Shown here: positions 1 through 7,315 of the stretch, one piece after another
Layout: the number at the start of each line of letters is the position of its first letter
Position numbering within the stretch: the first letter of the stretch is position 1
Assembly (NCBI GenBank): GCA_964580575.1
Contig: CAZOLJ010000062.1
Span: forward strand, 1-26,166
Source of the DNA: CAVPDE01 sp964580575
GTDB taxonomy: Bacteria; Desulfobacterota; DSM-4660; Desulfatiglandales; HGW-15
Length of the DNA: 26,166 bases
Direction of reading: 5' to 3'
The notes under the pieces: model-generated
Database searches by the model: none
Told to the model about the DNA's origin: nothing
What the model saw: only the letters and a program-made list of their open reading frames with translations
Made by a program: the position numbers and the translations under genes

Positions 1-2
1 CC

Positions 3-938
3 ATCTTCGGCCACGCGGAGTTCACCGCCTTCAATGCATCTGTGACCAAGCTGTTCGCCAAGTGGAAGGCGGCCAACACCCCGCGCCTCAAAGGCCTCGC
101 CCAGGGCGGCAAACCCAAGACGCTCATCGAAACGCTCGCCGAGGACCTGCTCGACACCTTCGCGAAAGCCCGGCTGCTCGACCCCTACGACGTGTATCAA
201 CACCTCATGAACTACTGGGCTGAGACCATGCAGGACGACTTTTACCTGATCGTAGGCGACGGCTGGCGCGAAGCCGCCAAGCCCCGGCTCATCATCGAGG
301 AAAAAGGGAGCAAGACCAAGGAGAAGCCCGATTTCACCGTGGGCAAGCTGAAATATAGAGCCGAGTTGATCCCGACCACGCTCATCATCGCCCGCTACTT
401 CGCCGCCGAGCAGAGGACCATCGAGAAACTGGAAGCCGAGGTTGCGGCCATCCAGCAAGCGATGGAAGAAATGGCCGAGGAACACAGCGGCGAGGAAGGA
501 CTGCTGGAGGCGGCGAAGAACGACAAGGACAAGCTCACCAAAGCCTCGGTCGCGGCGCGGCTGAAGGAAATAAAGGGCGACGCCGACGCGGCCGATGAAC
601 ACAAGGTGCTCAACGATTACCTCGCGCTCATCGAAAAGGAAGCGGCCAACAGCGCGAAGGTTAAAGCTGCGCAGGAGGCGCTCATGGCTAAGGTCGCGGC
701 GCAGTATGGCAAGCTCACCGAGGACGAGATCAAGACCCTCGTGGTGGACGACAAATGGCTGGCCACGCTCGCCGCCGCCGTGCAGGGCGAACTGGACCGC
801 GTGTCGCAGACGCTCACAGCGCGCATCCGAGAGCTAGCCGAACGCTACGCCACCCCGCTGCCGCAGCTCACAGGCGAAGTCGCGACGCTCGCCGCCCGCG
901 TGGAGGAACATCTCAAGAAGATGGGATTCCAACGATGA
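3..938 (+). CDS. hsdM: Type I restriction-modification methyltransferase subunit HsdM, C-terminal part (5' end outside window)
   Basis: The reading frame is open from the first bases of the window, so the gene starts upstream. A GTG at 42 is probably internal, because the codons before it (IFGHAEFTAFNAS) continue the protein smoothly. What is visible is the C-terminal helical region of a long HsdM: a segment PDFTVGKLKYRAELIPTTLI, a long charged coiled-coil stretch, and the tail ELAERYATPLPQLTGEV...VEEHLKKMGF. This tail is typical of HsdM, where it contacts HsdS. The SAM-binding and NPPY catalytic motifs would lie upstream and cannot be checked. In the complex HsdM methylates adenine at the site chosen by HsdS. 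The stop overlaps the next start (ATGA, 935-938), and the operon continues to hsdS and hsdR. Confidence 0.88.
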   Translation: MFGHAEFTAFNASVTKLFAKWKAANTPRLKGLAQGGKPKTLIETLAEDLLDTFAKARLLDPYDVYQHLMNYWAETMQDDFYLIVGDGWREAAKPRLIIEEKGSKTKEKPDFTVGKLKYRAELIPTTLIIARYFAAEQRTIEKLEAEVAAIQQAMEEMAEEHSGEEGLLEAAKNDKDKLTKASVAARLKEIKGDADAADEHKVLNDYLALIEKEAANSAKVKAAQEALMAKVAAQYGKLTEDEIKTLVVDDKWLATLAAAVQGELDRVSQTLTARIRELAERYATPLPQLTGEVATLAARVEEHLKKMGFQR

Positions 939-2077
939 AGAAGACCAAGCCCGCATCCCAAGAACTCAGCCTCACCATGTCGAAGGCAGCCGGTAAGATG
1001 AGGCGAACGCAGACCGCTGAGCCGGAGCCGCCGACCGTTGCAGATGAAGCGAGCCTCCTCGCCGATCTTCGGGCGCTCATCCAGTCTGCACGACAGCGTG
1101 TCGCCACCGTGGCCAATGCCACGCAAACATTGCTCTACTGGCATGTGGGGCGGCGCTTGTTAAAAGAGAATCTTCAGGATGGCCGGGCTGCCTACGGGAA
1201 ACGGATTCTCGCGACAGTGTCGCGAGAATTGGCCTTGGAATTTGGTAGAGGGTTCAACTACGCCGCAGTCAATCGAATGATCCAATTCTTTCAGTCATTC
1301 CCCGATGAAACAATTGTGTCGACGCTGTCGGCGCAATTGAGGTGGAGCCACTTCATCGAACTCCTCCCCCTCAAAGACCCACTCGCCCGCGATTTCTACG
1401 CCGAGATGTGCCGGATCGAGCACTGGGATGTCCGCACGCTCAGGCAAAAAATCGGCGGCATGTTGTTTCAGCGCACCGCTCTATCGAAGAACGCCAAAGC
1501 GGTCATCTCCGCAGAGATCACCAACCTCCGAGAAGGACGCATGACGCCCGATACCGTCTTCCGTGATCCCTATTTCCTCGATTTCCTGGGGCTCAAAGGC
1601 GCCTACAGCGAGCGCGACCTGGAGAGCGCCGTTCTGCGCGAGATAGAGAGCTTCCTTCTGGAGATGGGAGCGGGTTTCAGCTTCGTCGCCCGCCAGAAAC
1701 GCATGAGCGTCGGCAAGGACGATTTCCATCTTGACCTGCTCTTCTACCATCGCCACCTCCGCAGGCTCGTCGCCATCGAGTTAAAGCTCGAATCCTTCCA
1801 GCCGGCCCATGTGGGGCAGATGGAGTTTTACCTCCGCTGGTTAGACAAACATGAACGCGCCCCGGGCGAGGAATCACCCATCGGCCTCATCCTCTGTGCC
1901 GCAGCCGATACCGAACAGGTGGAACTCTTCCAACTGGATGCCAAATCCATCCGCGTCAGTGAATACCTCACTGAACTGCCACCCATGGCGCTCCTCCAGA
2001 CCCGCCTCCACCAAGCCATCGAGCACGCCAGAGAGCAGGCCGCAAGGCGAGAGACAACACGGGAGCGTCAGACATGA
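935..2077 (+). CDS. DUF1016 (YhcG-type) PD-(D/E)xK nuclease domain protein
   Basis: A protein of 380 residues. The frame is open further upstream, but the ATG at 935 overlaps the hsdM stop by four bases and gives the expected family N-terminus, so I chose it. The N-terminal DUF1016_N region (about residues 35-190) contains TLLYWHVGRRL and the SAQLRWSHFIELLPLKD stretch seen across the family. The C-terminal half carries a PD-(D/E)xK nuclease core: D267 in HLDLLFYHRHLRR, then E282 and K284 in VAIELK. A lysine/arginine-rich tail follows. Family members are found in type I restriction and other defence loci, and a role in DNA cleavage or junction processing is usually proposed. Its position between hsdM and hsdS, with overlaps at both ends, suggests co-translation with the restriction complex. 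Its exact role is unknown. Confidence 0.88.
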   Translation: MKKTKPASQELSLTMSKAAGKMRRTQTAEPEPPTVADEASLLADLRALIQSARQRVATVANATQTLLYWHVGRRLLKENLQDGRAAYGKRILATVSRELALEFGRGFNYAAVNRMIQFFQSFPDETIVSTLSAQLRWSHFIELLPLKDPLARDFYAEMCRIEHWDVRTLRQKIGGMLFQRTALSKNAKAVISAEITNLREGRMTPDTVFRDPYFLDFLGLKGAYSERDLESAVLREIESFLLEMGAGFSFVARQKRMSVGKDDFHLDLLFYHRHLRRLVAIELKLESFQPAHVGQMEFYLRWLDKHERAPGEESPIGLILCAAADTEQVELFQLDAKSIRVSEYLTELPPMALLQTRLHQAIEHAREQAARRETTRERQT

Positions 2078-2379
2078 GCGACTACGCCAACATGCTCGAA
2101 TCCATCCGTGGTCTCGCATCAAGCCTCCACGCGATAAACCAAAAGGCCGTAAGGGAGTACACCCCGGTCGTGGAAGCCATCCTGCGCTCGCCCATCCCCG
2201 ACACCCGCCACATCGAGTGTACCCTTGACGGCCTGCTCGACTTCTGTGGCTACGAGCCCGCACTCCGCCTCTACAAAAAGCTCTGCCGCTACTATTTTCA
2301 CATCAACCCAACCGCGATGGTGCAATATGTCGAGGCCTATCGTGAATTCTGGGATTCCGACCAAGAGGCGAAGCCATGA
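2074..2379 (+). CDS. Small conserved-looking protein of unknown function in the hsd operon
   Basis: A protein of 101 residues, mostly predicted helical, with no motif I recognise and no signal peptide or membrane segment. Central features are a short cysteine-containing stretch (HIECTLDGLLDFCGYEP) followed by aromatic-rich LCRYYFHINPTAMVQYVEAYREFW. It overlaps the DUF1016 nuclease gene by four bases upstream (ATGA at 2074-2077) and hsdS by four bases downstream (ATGA at 2376-2379). It is therefore very probably translated as part of the operon. The tight coupling on both sides suggests a partner of the DUF1016 nuclease or of HsdS, for example a small regulatory or anti-restriction subunit, but nothing in the sequence proves this. 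Confidence 0.7.
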   Translation: MSDYANMLESIRGLASSLHAINQKAVREYTPVVEAILRSPIPDTRHIECTLDGLLDFCGYEPALRLYKKLCRYYFHINPTAMVQYVEAYREFWDSDQEAKP

Positions 2380-3209
2380 GTGAGAAAGTGAAGCCCGGCT
2401 ACAAGCAGACCGAGGTGGGGGTGATTCCCGAGGAGTGGGANNNNNNNNNNNNNNNNNNNNNNNNNNNNNNNNNNNNNNNNNNNNNNNNNNNNNNNNNNNN
2501 NNNNNNNNNNNNNNNNNNNNNNNNNNNNNNNNNNNNNNNNCGCCTCCCCGGCTTCCACGGCGAGTGGGAGGTAAGGACGCTCGGTGACTTGTTCACTTTT
2601 AGTGGAGGCTTTTCAGCTTCGCGCGATCAGCTCTCATCGGAAGGCCATTGTTACTTGCACTACGGCGACATTCATAAGTCGTCGAAGACGTTCATTGATG
2701 TTCGTTCTGATTATCAAGACATCCCCAAGCTCGATATTCCATTGAAGCGAGTTTCGCCAGTTTCACTGCTGGAAGATGGGGATGTCGTTTTTGTTGACGC
2801 TTCTGAAGACGACGAAGGCACAAGCAGGCACGTTGTCATCGTCAACAAGGACAAGACGCCTTTTATTTCTGGACTTCACACTATCGTCGCCAAGAGCAAG
2901 ACAAACGAACTGGATCATCAGTATCGGCGATATTGCTTCCAGACCACTGCTATCAAACGGCAGTTCTATTTTTACGCCGTGGGAACGAAGGTTTCGGGAA
3001 TCAGCAAGACTAACATCACCAAGTTGACGCTTCCTGTTCCCCCGCTCGCCGAACAAACCGCCATCGCCGAGGTGCTGTCGGACATGGACGCGGAGATTTC
3101 GGCGTTGGAGGAGCGCCGCGACAAGACCCGCGTTCTCAAGCAGGGCATGATGCAGGAGTTGTTAACCGGACGAGTGCGGTTAACCAAATTGAAAATTGAG
3201 AATGGATAA
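2376..3209 (+). CDS. hsdS: Type I restriction specificity subunit HsdS, interrupted by an assembly gap
   Basis: The N-terminus (MSEKVKPGYKQTEVGVIPEE) is the classical start of an HsdS. The sequence then stops in 100 N (2441-2540). After the gap it resumes with RLPGFHGEWEVRTLGDLFTF, the normal start of the second half of HsdS. A second target-recognition domain follows, and then the C-terminal conserved helix with PPLAEQTAIAEVLSDMDAEI and KQGMMQELLTGRVRL. The first target-recognition domain and central helix (about 150-200 residues) are therefore missing from the assembly. The open frame across the N run has no meaning, because 100 N is a conventional placeholder. The last residues (LKIENG, stop at 3207-3209) are encoded by an AATTGA-type repeat and probably replace the native end. 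HsdS chooses the DNA site for methylation and cleavage. Confidence 0.85.
   Translation: MSEKVKPGYKQTEVGVIPEEWXXXXXXXXXXXXXXXXXXXXXXXXXXXXXXXXXXRLPGFHGEWEVRTLGDLFTFSGGFSASRDQLSSEGHCYLHYGDIHKSSKTFIDVRSDYQDIPKLDIPLKRVSPVSLLEDGDVVFVDASEDDEGTSRHVVIVNKDKTPFISGLHTIVAKSKTNELDHQYRRYCFQTTAIKRQFYFYAVGTKVSGISKTNITKLTLPVPPLAEQTAIAEVLSDMDAEISALEERRDKTRVLKQGMMQELLTGRVRLTKLKIENG
2441..2540. other. Assembly gap of 100 N
   Basis: Exactly 100 undetermined bases, the usual placeholder for a scaffold join of unknown size. The bases just left of the gap (GAGTGGGA, 2433-2440) recur just right of it (2562-2569), where they encode the EW motif that opens each half of HsdS. The gap therefore replaces the first recognition domain. 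Confidence 0.98.
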
Positions 3210-3217
3210 TTGAAAAT
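3186..3217. repeat. Left AATTGA-type repeat block flanking the four-helix-bundle gene
   Basis: It holds AATTGAAAATTGAGAAT (3187-3203), followed by AATGGATAATTGAAAAT (3201-3217). The first 17 bases recur perfectly as an inverted copy at 3578-3594, and the second recurs inverted with 15 of 17 matches at 3592-3608. The block supplies the last codons and stop of hsdS and the start of the next gene. Small AT-rich repeats of this style often lie beside S23-type genes, as far as I recall. Confidence 0.8.
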
Positions 3218-3578
3218 GAAAGAGAATGTCGTTAAAGATAAGTCGTTTGCCTTTGCATTGCGGGTGGTGAAGTTGGCCAAGCACTTGCAGGAGCAGAAGA
3301 AAGAATTCGTTTTGGCAAAACAGGTGCTGCGCAGCGGCACGGCGATTGGGGCGCTGGTGCGAGAAGCAGAACACGCTGAAAGCAAAGCGGATTTTGTTCA
3401 CAAGATGACCATTGCCCTCAAGGAAGCCAACGAGACACTTTACTGGCTGGAATTACTCCATCACTCCGAATACATAGATGCCCCGCGCTTTGAATCAATC
3501 CGTACCGACAGCGAAGAACTCGTGAAAATACTTGTCTCTATTGTTAAGACCTCCAAGGGAGCCACGAATGCCCGATAA
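3216..3578 (+). CDS. Four-helix-bundle protein, S23 / 23S rRNA intervening-sequence protein family
   Basis: A protein of 120 residues if started at ATG 3216; a TTG at 3210 would add two residues. It is a single-domain, all-helical protein with the family signatures FALRVVKLAKHL, LAKQVLRSGTAIGALVREAEHAES, FVHKMTIALKEANETLYWLELL and a final amphipathic helix. The family was first seen inside intervening sequences of 23S rRNA and is structurally related to the Avd accessory protein of diversity-generating retroelements. Members form pentameric barrels that can bind nucleic acid. Here it lies alone between hsdS and a regulator gene, framed by inverted AATTGA-rich repeats. It therefore looks like a small inserted cassette and not an original part of the restriction operon. 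The AT-richer repeats contrast with the GC-rich surroundings. Confidence 0.88.
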   Translation: MKENVVKDKSFAFALRVVKLAKHLQEQKKEFVLAKQVLRSGTAIGALVREAEHAESKADFVHKMTIALKEANETLYWLELLHHSEYIDAPRFESIRTDSEELVKILVSIVKTSKGATNAR

Positions 3579-3608
3579 TTCTCAATTTTCAATTCTCAAT
3601 TCTCCATT
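3578..3608. repeat. Right AATTGA-type repeat block, inverted relative to the left block
   Basis: ATTCTCAATTTTCAATT (3578-3594) is the exact reverse complement of 3187-3203. ATTCTCAATTCTCCATT (3592-3608) is the near reverse complement of 3201-3217. It begins within the stop codon (TAA, 3576-3578) of the four-helix-bundle gene and ends just before the Shine-Dalgarno-like AGGAGG (3613-3618) of the next gene. Confidence 0.8.
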
Positions 3609-3629
3609 ATTTAGGAGGACGCGACTGGT

Positions 3630-4196
3630 ATGAAAGAAAGTCAGCACATCGAATACAAGGAATCCTGGCGGGACGAATACCTGAAGTGGATATGCGGTTT
3701 CGCGAACGCTGACGGCGGTGTGCTGGTAATCGGCAGGAATGACAAGGGCGTCGTCGTCGGTGTGCCGAATGCGGCCAGGCTCATGGAAGACATCGCCAAC
3801 GCTTTTTTTCGGGCCGGTATGATCGAGGCCTGGGGAAGAGGGATTGAACGCATTTTGGAGGCCTGTCGCACCGCCAATACTCCTGAGCCGAGACTGCGTT
3901 ATGAACCTTCCGGGCTCTGGGTGGAGTTCTCCTATCCCGTAATCCAGATGGACTCAGCGACTCCTGGGACTGGTGGTTCCGGGGGAGTGACTACCCAGAA
4001 AACTACCCAGAAAACTACCCAGAAAATTCTCGCCATGCTTGCGCGGAATCCGTCGTTCAGCCGCCGGGAGATTGCGGAAGAATTGGGCGATATTTCAGAG
4101 AATGGGGTGAAATACCATCTGGAAAAATTGAAAGCATCTGGCCATATCCGACGACTGGGTGCAGATAAAGGCGGTCATTGGGAGGTTATGAAATGA
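3630..4196 (+). CDS. AlbA_2/Schlafen-type ATP-binding regulator, internally deleted in frame
   Basis: A protein of 188 residues with AGGAGG at 3613-3618 upstream. The N-terminus (ESQHIEYKESW, ICGFANADGGVLVIGRNDKG) is the AlbA_2 (Schlafen-like) domain of a family that is normally about 450 or more residues long. After RLMED the sequence jumps to IANAFFRAGMIEAWGRGIERI, which in full-length relatives lies in the GHKL-type ATPase domain near the C-terminus. About 200-250 residues, including most of the ATP-binding fold, are missing, yet the frame is intact. A threefold TTQK repeat (3990-4025) links to a C-terminal winged helix (REIAEELGDISENGVKYHLEKL). It may be a non-functional remnant or a minimal DNA-binding regulator. 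It ends in a four-base overlap with hsdR. Confidence 0.82.
   Translation: MKESQHIEYKESWRDEYLKWICGFANADGGVLVIGRNDKGVVVGVPNAARLMEDIANAFFRAGMIEAWGRGIERILEACRTANTPEPRLRYEPSGLWVEFSYPVIQMDSATPGTGGSGGVTTQKTTQKTTQKILAMLARNPSFSRREIAEELGDISENGVKYHLEKLKASGHIRRLGADKGGHWEVMK
3990..4025 (+). repeat. Three perfect tandem copies of a 12-bp unit
   Basis: The unit ACTACCCAGAAA is repeated at 3990-4001, 4002-4013 and 4014-4025, encoding TTQK three times in the linker before the winged helix of the AlbA_2 protein. Copy-number change would keep the frame and alter linker length. Confidence 0.9.
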
Positions 4197-7100
4197 GCAC
4201 CGTCGGCCAAACCGAACGCGCCACCCAGAACCGGATTATCACCCTGTTCCGCGATGAGCTGCGCTACCGCTACCTCGGCGATTGGGCCGACCGCCCGGAC
4301 AACAGCAACATTGAGGAGAGCCTGCTGACTTCTTACCTCACCAAGTGCGGCTACAGCCCGACGCAAATCGCCAAAGCGCTCTACGACCTTCGCACCGAAG
4401 CGGGCAATCCCAACCGCAGCCTCTACGACAACAACAAGAAGGTTTACAGCCTGCTGCGCTACGGCGTGCCGGTGAAGATCGAGGCCGGCAAGGTCACCGA
4501 GACCGTCAAGCTCATCAATTGGGAGCAGCCGGAGCAGAACGACTTCGCCATCGCGGAGGAGGTAACGCTGCGTGGCAACCATGAGCGGCGGCCCGACCTT
4601 GTTCTTTACCTCAACGGCATCGCCGTGGGCGTGATTGAGCTGAAGAACAGCCGCGTTTCCATCGGCGACGGCATCCGGCAGAACCTTTCAAACCAGCAGC
4701 CGGAGTTCAACGCGTGGTTCTTCGGCACGGTGCAGCTCGTGTTCGCGGGCAACGACTCCGAGGGGATGCAATACGGCGCCATCGGAACCCCTGAGAAGTA
4801 TTTCCTCAAGTGGAAGGAAGACGAGGCGGACGACAGCCGCTTCAAGCTCGACAAGTATCTGCTCAAGATGTGCGCCAGGGAGCGGCTGATCGAGTTGATG
4901 CACGATTTCGTGCTGTTCGACGGCGGCGTGAAGAAGTTGCCGCGCGTCCACCAGTATTTCGGCGTCAAGGCCGCGCAGCACCACGTCAACGCCTACAAGG
5001 GCGGCATCATCTGGCACACGCAGGGTAGCGGGAAGAGCATCGTGATGGTGCTGCTGGCCAAGTGGATTTTGGAGAACAAGCCCAACGCCCGCGTGGTCAT
5101 CGTCACCGACCGGGATGAACTGGATAAACAGATCGAAGCGGTCTTCAATGATTCCGGGGAGGCGATCACGCGCACCAGCAGCGGGCGCGACCTGATGAGC
5201 CAGCTCGGCCAGGCCAAGCCGCGCCTGCTCTGCTCGCTGGTTCACAAGTTCGGGCGGAAGGGCGTGGACGATTTCGACGCGTTCATTAAGGAACTGGAGG
5301 CGCAGCCCTGCCAGACCGTGGGCGAGCTGTTCGTCTTCGTGGACGAATGCCATAGGACCGAAAGCGGCAAGCTCCACCAAACGATGAAGGCCGTTATGAA
5401 GAATGCTGTCTTCATTGGCTTCACTGGGACGCCGCTGCTGAAGACAGACAAGAAAACCAGCTTCGAAGTGTTCGGCGGCTACATCCACACCTACAAGTTC
5501 AGCGAGGGCGTGGAGGACAAGGTTGTCCTCGACTTGTTGTACGAAGCGCGCGACATAGACCAATGGCTCGGTTCGGAAGCGAAGATCGATGCGTGGTTTG
5601 ACGCCAAGACCAAGGGCCTGAACGAGTGGCAGAAGGCCGCCCTGCGCGAGCAATGGGGCACGATGCAGAACGTACTGAGCTCCCGCTCCCGCATGGAGCG
5701 CGTCGTGAGCGACATCGTGTTCGACTTCGGCGTGAAGCCGCGCCTCTCCAACCAGCGAGGCAACGCGATCCTCGTGGTCTCCAGCATCTACGAAACGTGC
5801 AAGTACTGGGAGCTGTTCCAGAAGACGGTCTTCAAGGGCAAATGCGCGGTCGTGACTTCCTACAACCCGCAGGTCCAGGACGTGACGCTGGAGGAAACCG
5901 GCGCCAACACCGAGACGGACAAGCAGTTCATCTACAACACCTACACCGCGCTGCTGCAAAGCGTGGAGGCGCGGCCGGGGAAGTCCAAGACCGAGACCTA
6001 CGAGGACCAGGCGAAGGACCTGTTCAAGAAGCAGCCGGCCAATATGAGACTGCTGGTCGTGGTGGACAAGTTGCTCACCGGCTTCGATGCGCCGCCCTGC
6101 ACCTACCTCTACATCGACAAGTCCATGCAGGACCACGGCCTGTTCCAGGCGATTTGCCGCGTCAACCGCCTCGATGGCGACGACAAGGATTTCGGCTACA
6201 TCGTGGACTACAAGGACCTCTTCAAGAAGGTCGAGAACGCCATCGCTGTCTACACCTCCGAGCTGGACCACAGCGCCGGCGGCACCGACCCTGAGGTCTT
6301 GCTGCAAGACCGCCTGACCAAGGGCCGCGAGCGTCTGGAAAATGCGCTCGAAGCCGTCGCGCTGCTCTGCGAGCCGGTGGAACCGCCCAAGGGCGAGCTG
6401 GAGCACATCCGCTACTTCTGCGGCAACACCGAGGTTCCGGCAGATCTGGCCGAGCACGAGCCCCAGCGTGTTGCGCTCTACAAGGCCACGGTGGGCTTGG
6501 TGCGCGCCTATGCCAACATCGCCGACGAACTGGAGAAGGCCGGTTACAACGCGGCAGATATCACGCGCATCAAGCGGGACCTGGACCGCTACCTGAACCT
6601 GCGTGAGATCATCCGCAAGGCGAGCGGCGAGAGGATCGATCTGAAGGCCTACGAGGCGGACATGCGCCACCTCATCGACACCTACATCGAGGCCGATGAG
6701 CCCAGGAAGATCTCGCCGTTCGATGATATGTCGCTACTGGAGCTGATCGTGAAGTCGGGCATCGCCAATGCGATCAACAGCCTGCCCGGCGGGATCAAGG
6801 GCAACAAGGACGCCGTCGCTGAGACGATCGCCAACAACATCCGCAGCAAAATCATCAAGGAGCACCTGAATGACCCAGCCTACTACGACCGGATGTCGAA
6901 GCTGCTGGAGGAGATCATTGCCGACCTCAGAGCGAAGCGGATTGAGTACAAGGAGTATCTGAAACGCATCGCAGAGCTGGCGAAAAAGGTGCAGACAGGG
7001 CTGGCGGACAGTGTTCCTGCGAAACTCAGAACGCCGGGGATGCGTGCGCTCTACAACAACCTGAAGATGCCTGGCGATCCCAGTGAGGCAGGCGGCGTCC

Positions 7101-7315
7101 GCGAGGAGCCCGTGGCGTATGGAACTGCGGGGAATCCCAGGCTGATGCTTGCGTTGGCTATCGACGAGGCGGTGAGACGGGTTCGGCCGGACGACTGGCG
7201 CGGGCATCAGGCCCGTGAGAACGAGATCAAGCGCGCCTTGCTGCCGCTGCTGCACAATGCCGCCCAGGAAGTCGAGCGGATCTTCCTTATCATTAAAGCG
7301 CAGAAAGAATACTGA
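4193..7315 (+). CDS. hsdR: Type I restriction enzyme motor/endonuclease subunit HsdR
   Basis: A protein of 1040 residues, normal for HsdR. The ATG at 4193 overlaps the preceding stop (ATGA) and follows GGGAGG at 4180-4185; an upstream TTG at 4178 is less likely. The N-terminal nuclease has D135 (RRPDLVLYLNG) and E149-x-K151 (VGVIELKNS). The superfamily 2 helicase motor follows, with Walker A THTQGSGKS (K281), DECH box (384-387), motif III FTGTP (410-414) and a late motif QAICRVNRLDG. A helical C-terminal region probably docks on the methyltransferase. HsdR translocates DNA past unmethylated sites bound by HsdM/HsdS and then cuts. No frameshift or missing catalytic residue was seen, so restriction could be active if hsdS is intact in the real genome. 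Confidence 0.96.
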   Translation: MSTVGQTERATQNRIITLFRDELRYRYLGDWADRPDNSNIEESLLTSYLTKCGYSPTQIAKALYDLRTEAGNPNRSLYDNNKKVYSLLRYGVPVKIEAGKVTETVKLINWEQPEQNDFAIAEEVTLRGNHERRPDLVLYLNGIAVGVIELKNSRVSIGDGIRQNLSNQQPEFNAWFFGTVQLVFAGNDSEGMQYGAIGTPEKYFLKWKEDEADDSRFKLDKYLLKMCARERLIELMHDFVLFDGGVKKLPRVHQYFGVKAAQHHVNAYKGGIIWHTQGSGKSIVMVLLAKWILENKPNARVVIVTDRDELDKQIEAVFNDSGEAITRTSSGRDLMSQLGQAKPRLLCSLVHKFGRKGVDDFDAFIKELEAQPCQTVGELFVFVDECHRTESGKLHQTMKAVMKNAVFIGFTGTPLLKTDKKTSFEVFGGYIHTYKFSEGVEDKVVLDLLYEARDIDQWLGSEAKIDAWFDAKTKGLNEWQKAALREQWGTMQNVLSSRSRMERVVSDIVFDFGVKPRLSNQRGNAILVVSSIYETCKYWELFQKTVFKGKCAVVTSYNPQVQDVTLEETGANTETDKQFIYNTYTALLQSVEARPGKSKTETYEDQAKDLFKKQPANMRLLVVVDKLLTGFDAPPCTYLYIDKSMQDHGLFQAICRVNRLDGDDKDFGYIVDYKDLFKKVENAIAVYTSELDHSAGGTDPEVLLQDRLTKGRERLENALEAVALLCEPVEPPKGELEHIRYFCGNTEVPADLAEHEPQRVALYKATVGLVRAYANIADELEKAGYNAADITRIKRDLDRYLNLREIIRKASGERIDLKAYEADMRHLIDTYIEADEPRKISPFDDMSLLELIVKSGIANAINSLPGGIKGNKDAVAETIANNIRSKIIKEHLNDPAYYDRMSKLLEEIIADLRAKRIEYKEYLKRIAELAKKVQTGLADSVPAKLRTPGMRALYNNLKMPGDPSEAGGVREEPVAYGTAGNPRLMLALAIDEAVRRVRPDDWRGHQARENEIKRALLPLLHNAAQEVERIFLIIKAQKEY

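Noticed and set aside
2376..3209. hsdS as an intact 277-residue protein
   Set aside because: The apparent continuity depends on translating 100 N. The real gap length and frame are unknown, and one recognition domain is missing.
3990..4025. Possible short CRISPR-like or regulatory direct repeat
   Set aside because: The three 12-bp copies are tandem without spacers and encode TTQK in frame, so they are a coding linker repeat.
4688..6670. Open frame of 660 codons on the - strand
   Set aside because: It lies entirely antisense to hsdR, which has all catalytic motifs. The long frame is a by-product of GC-rich codon use, and its translation has no recognisable domain.
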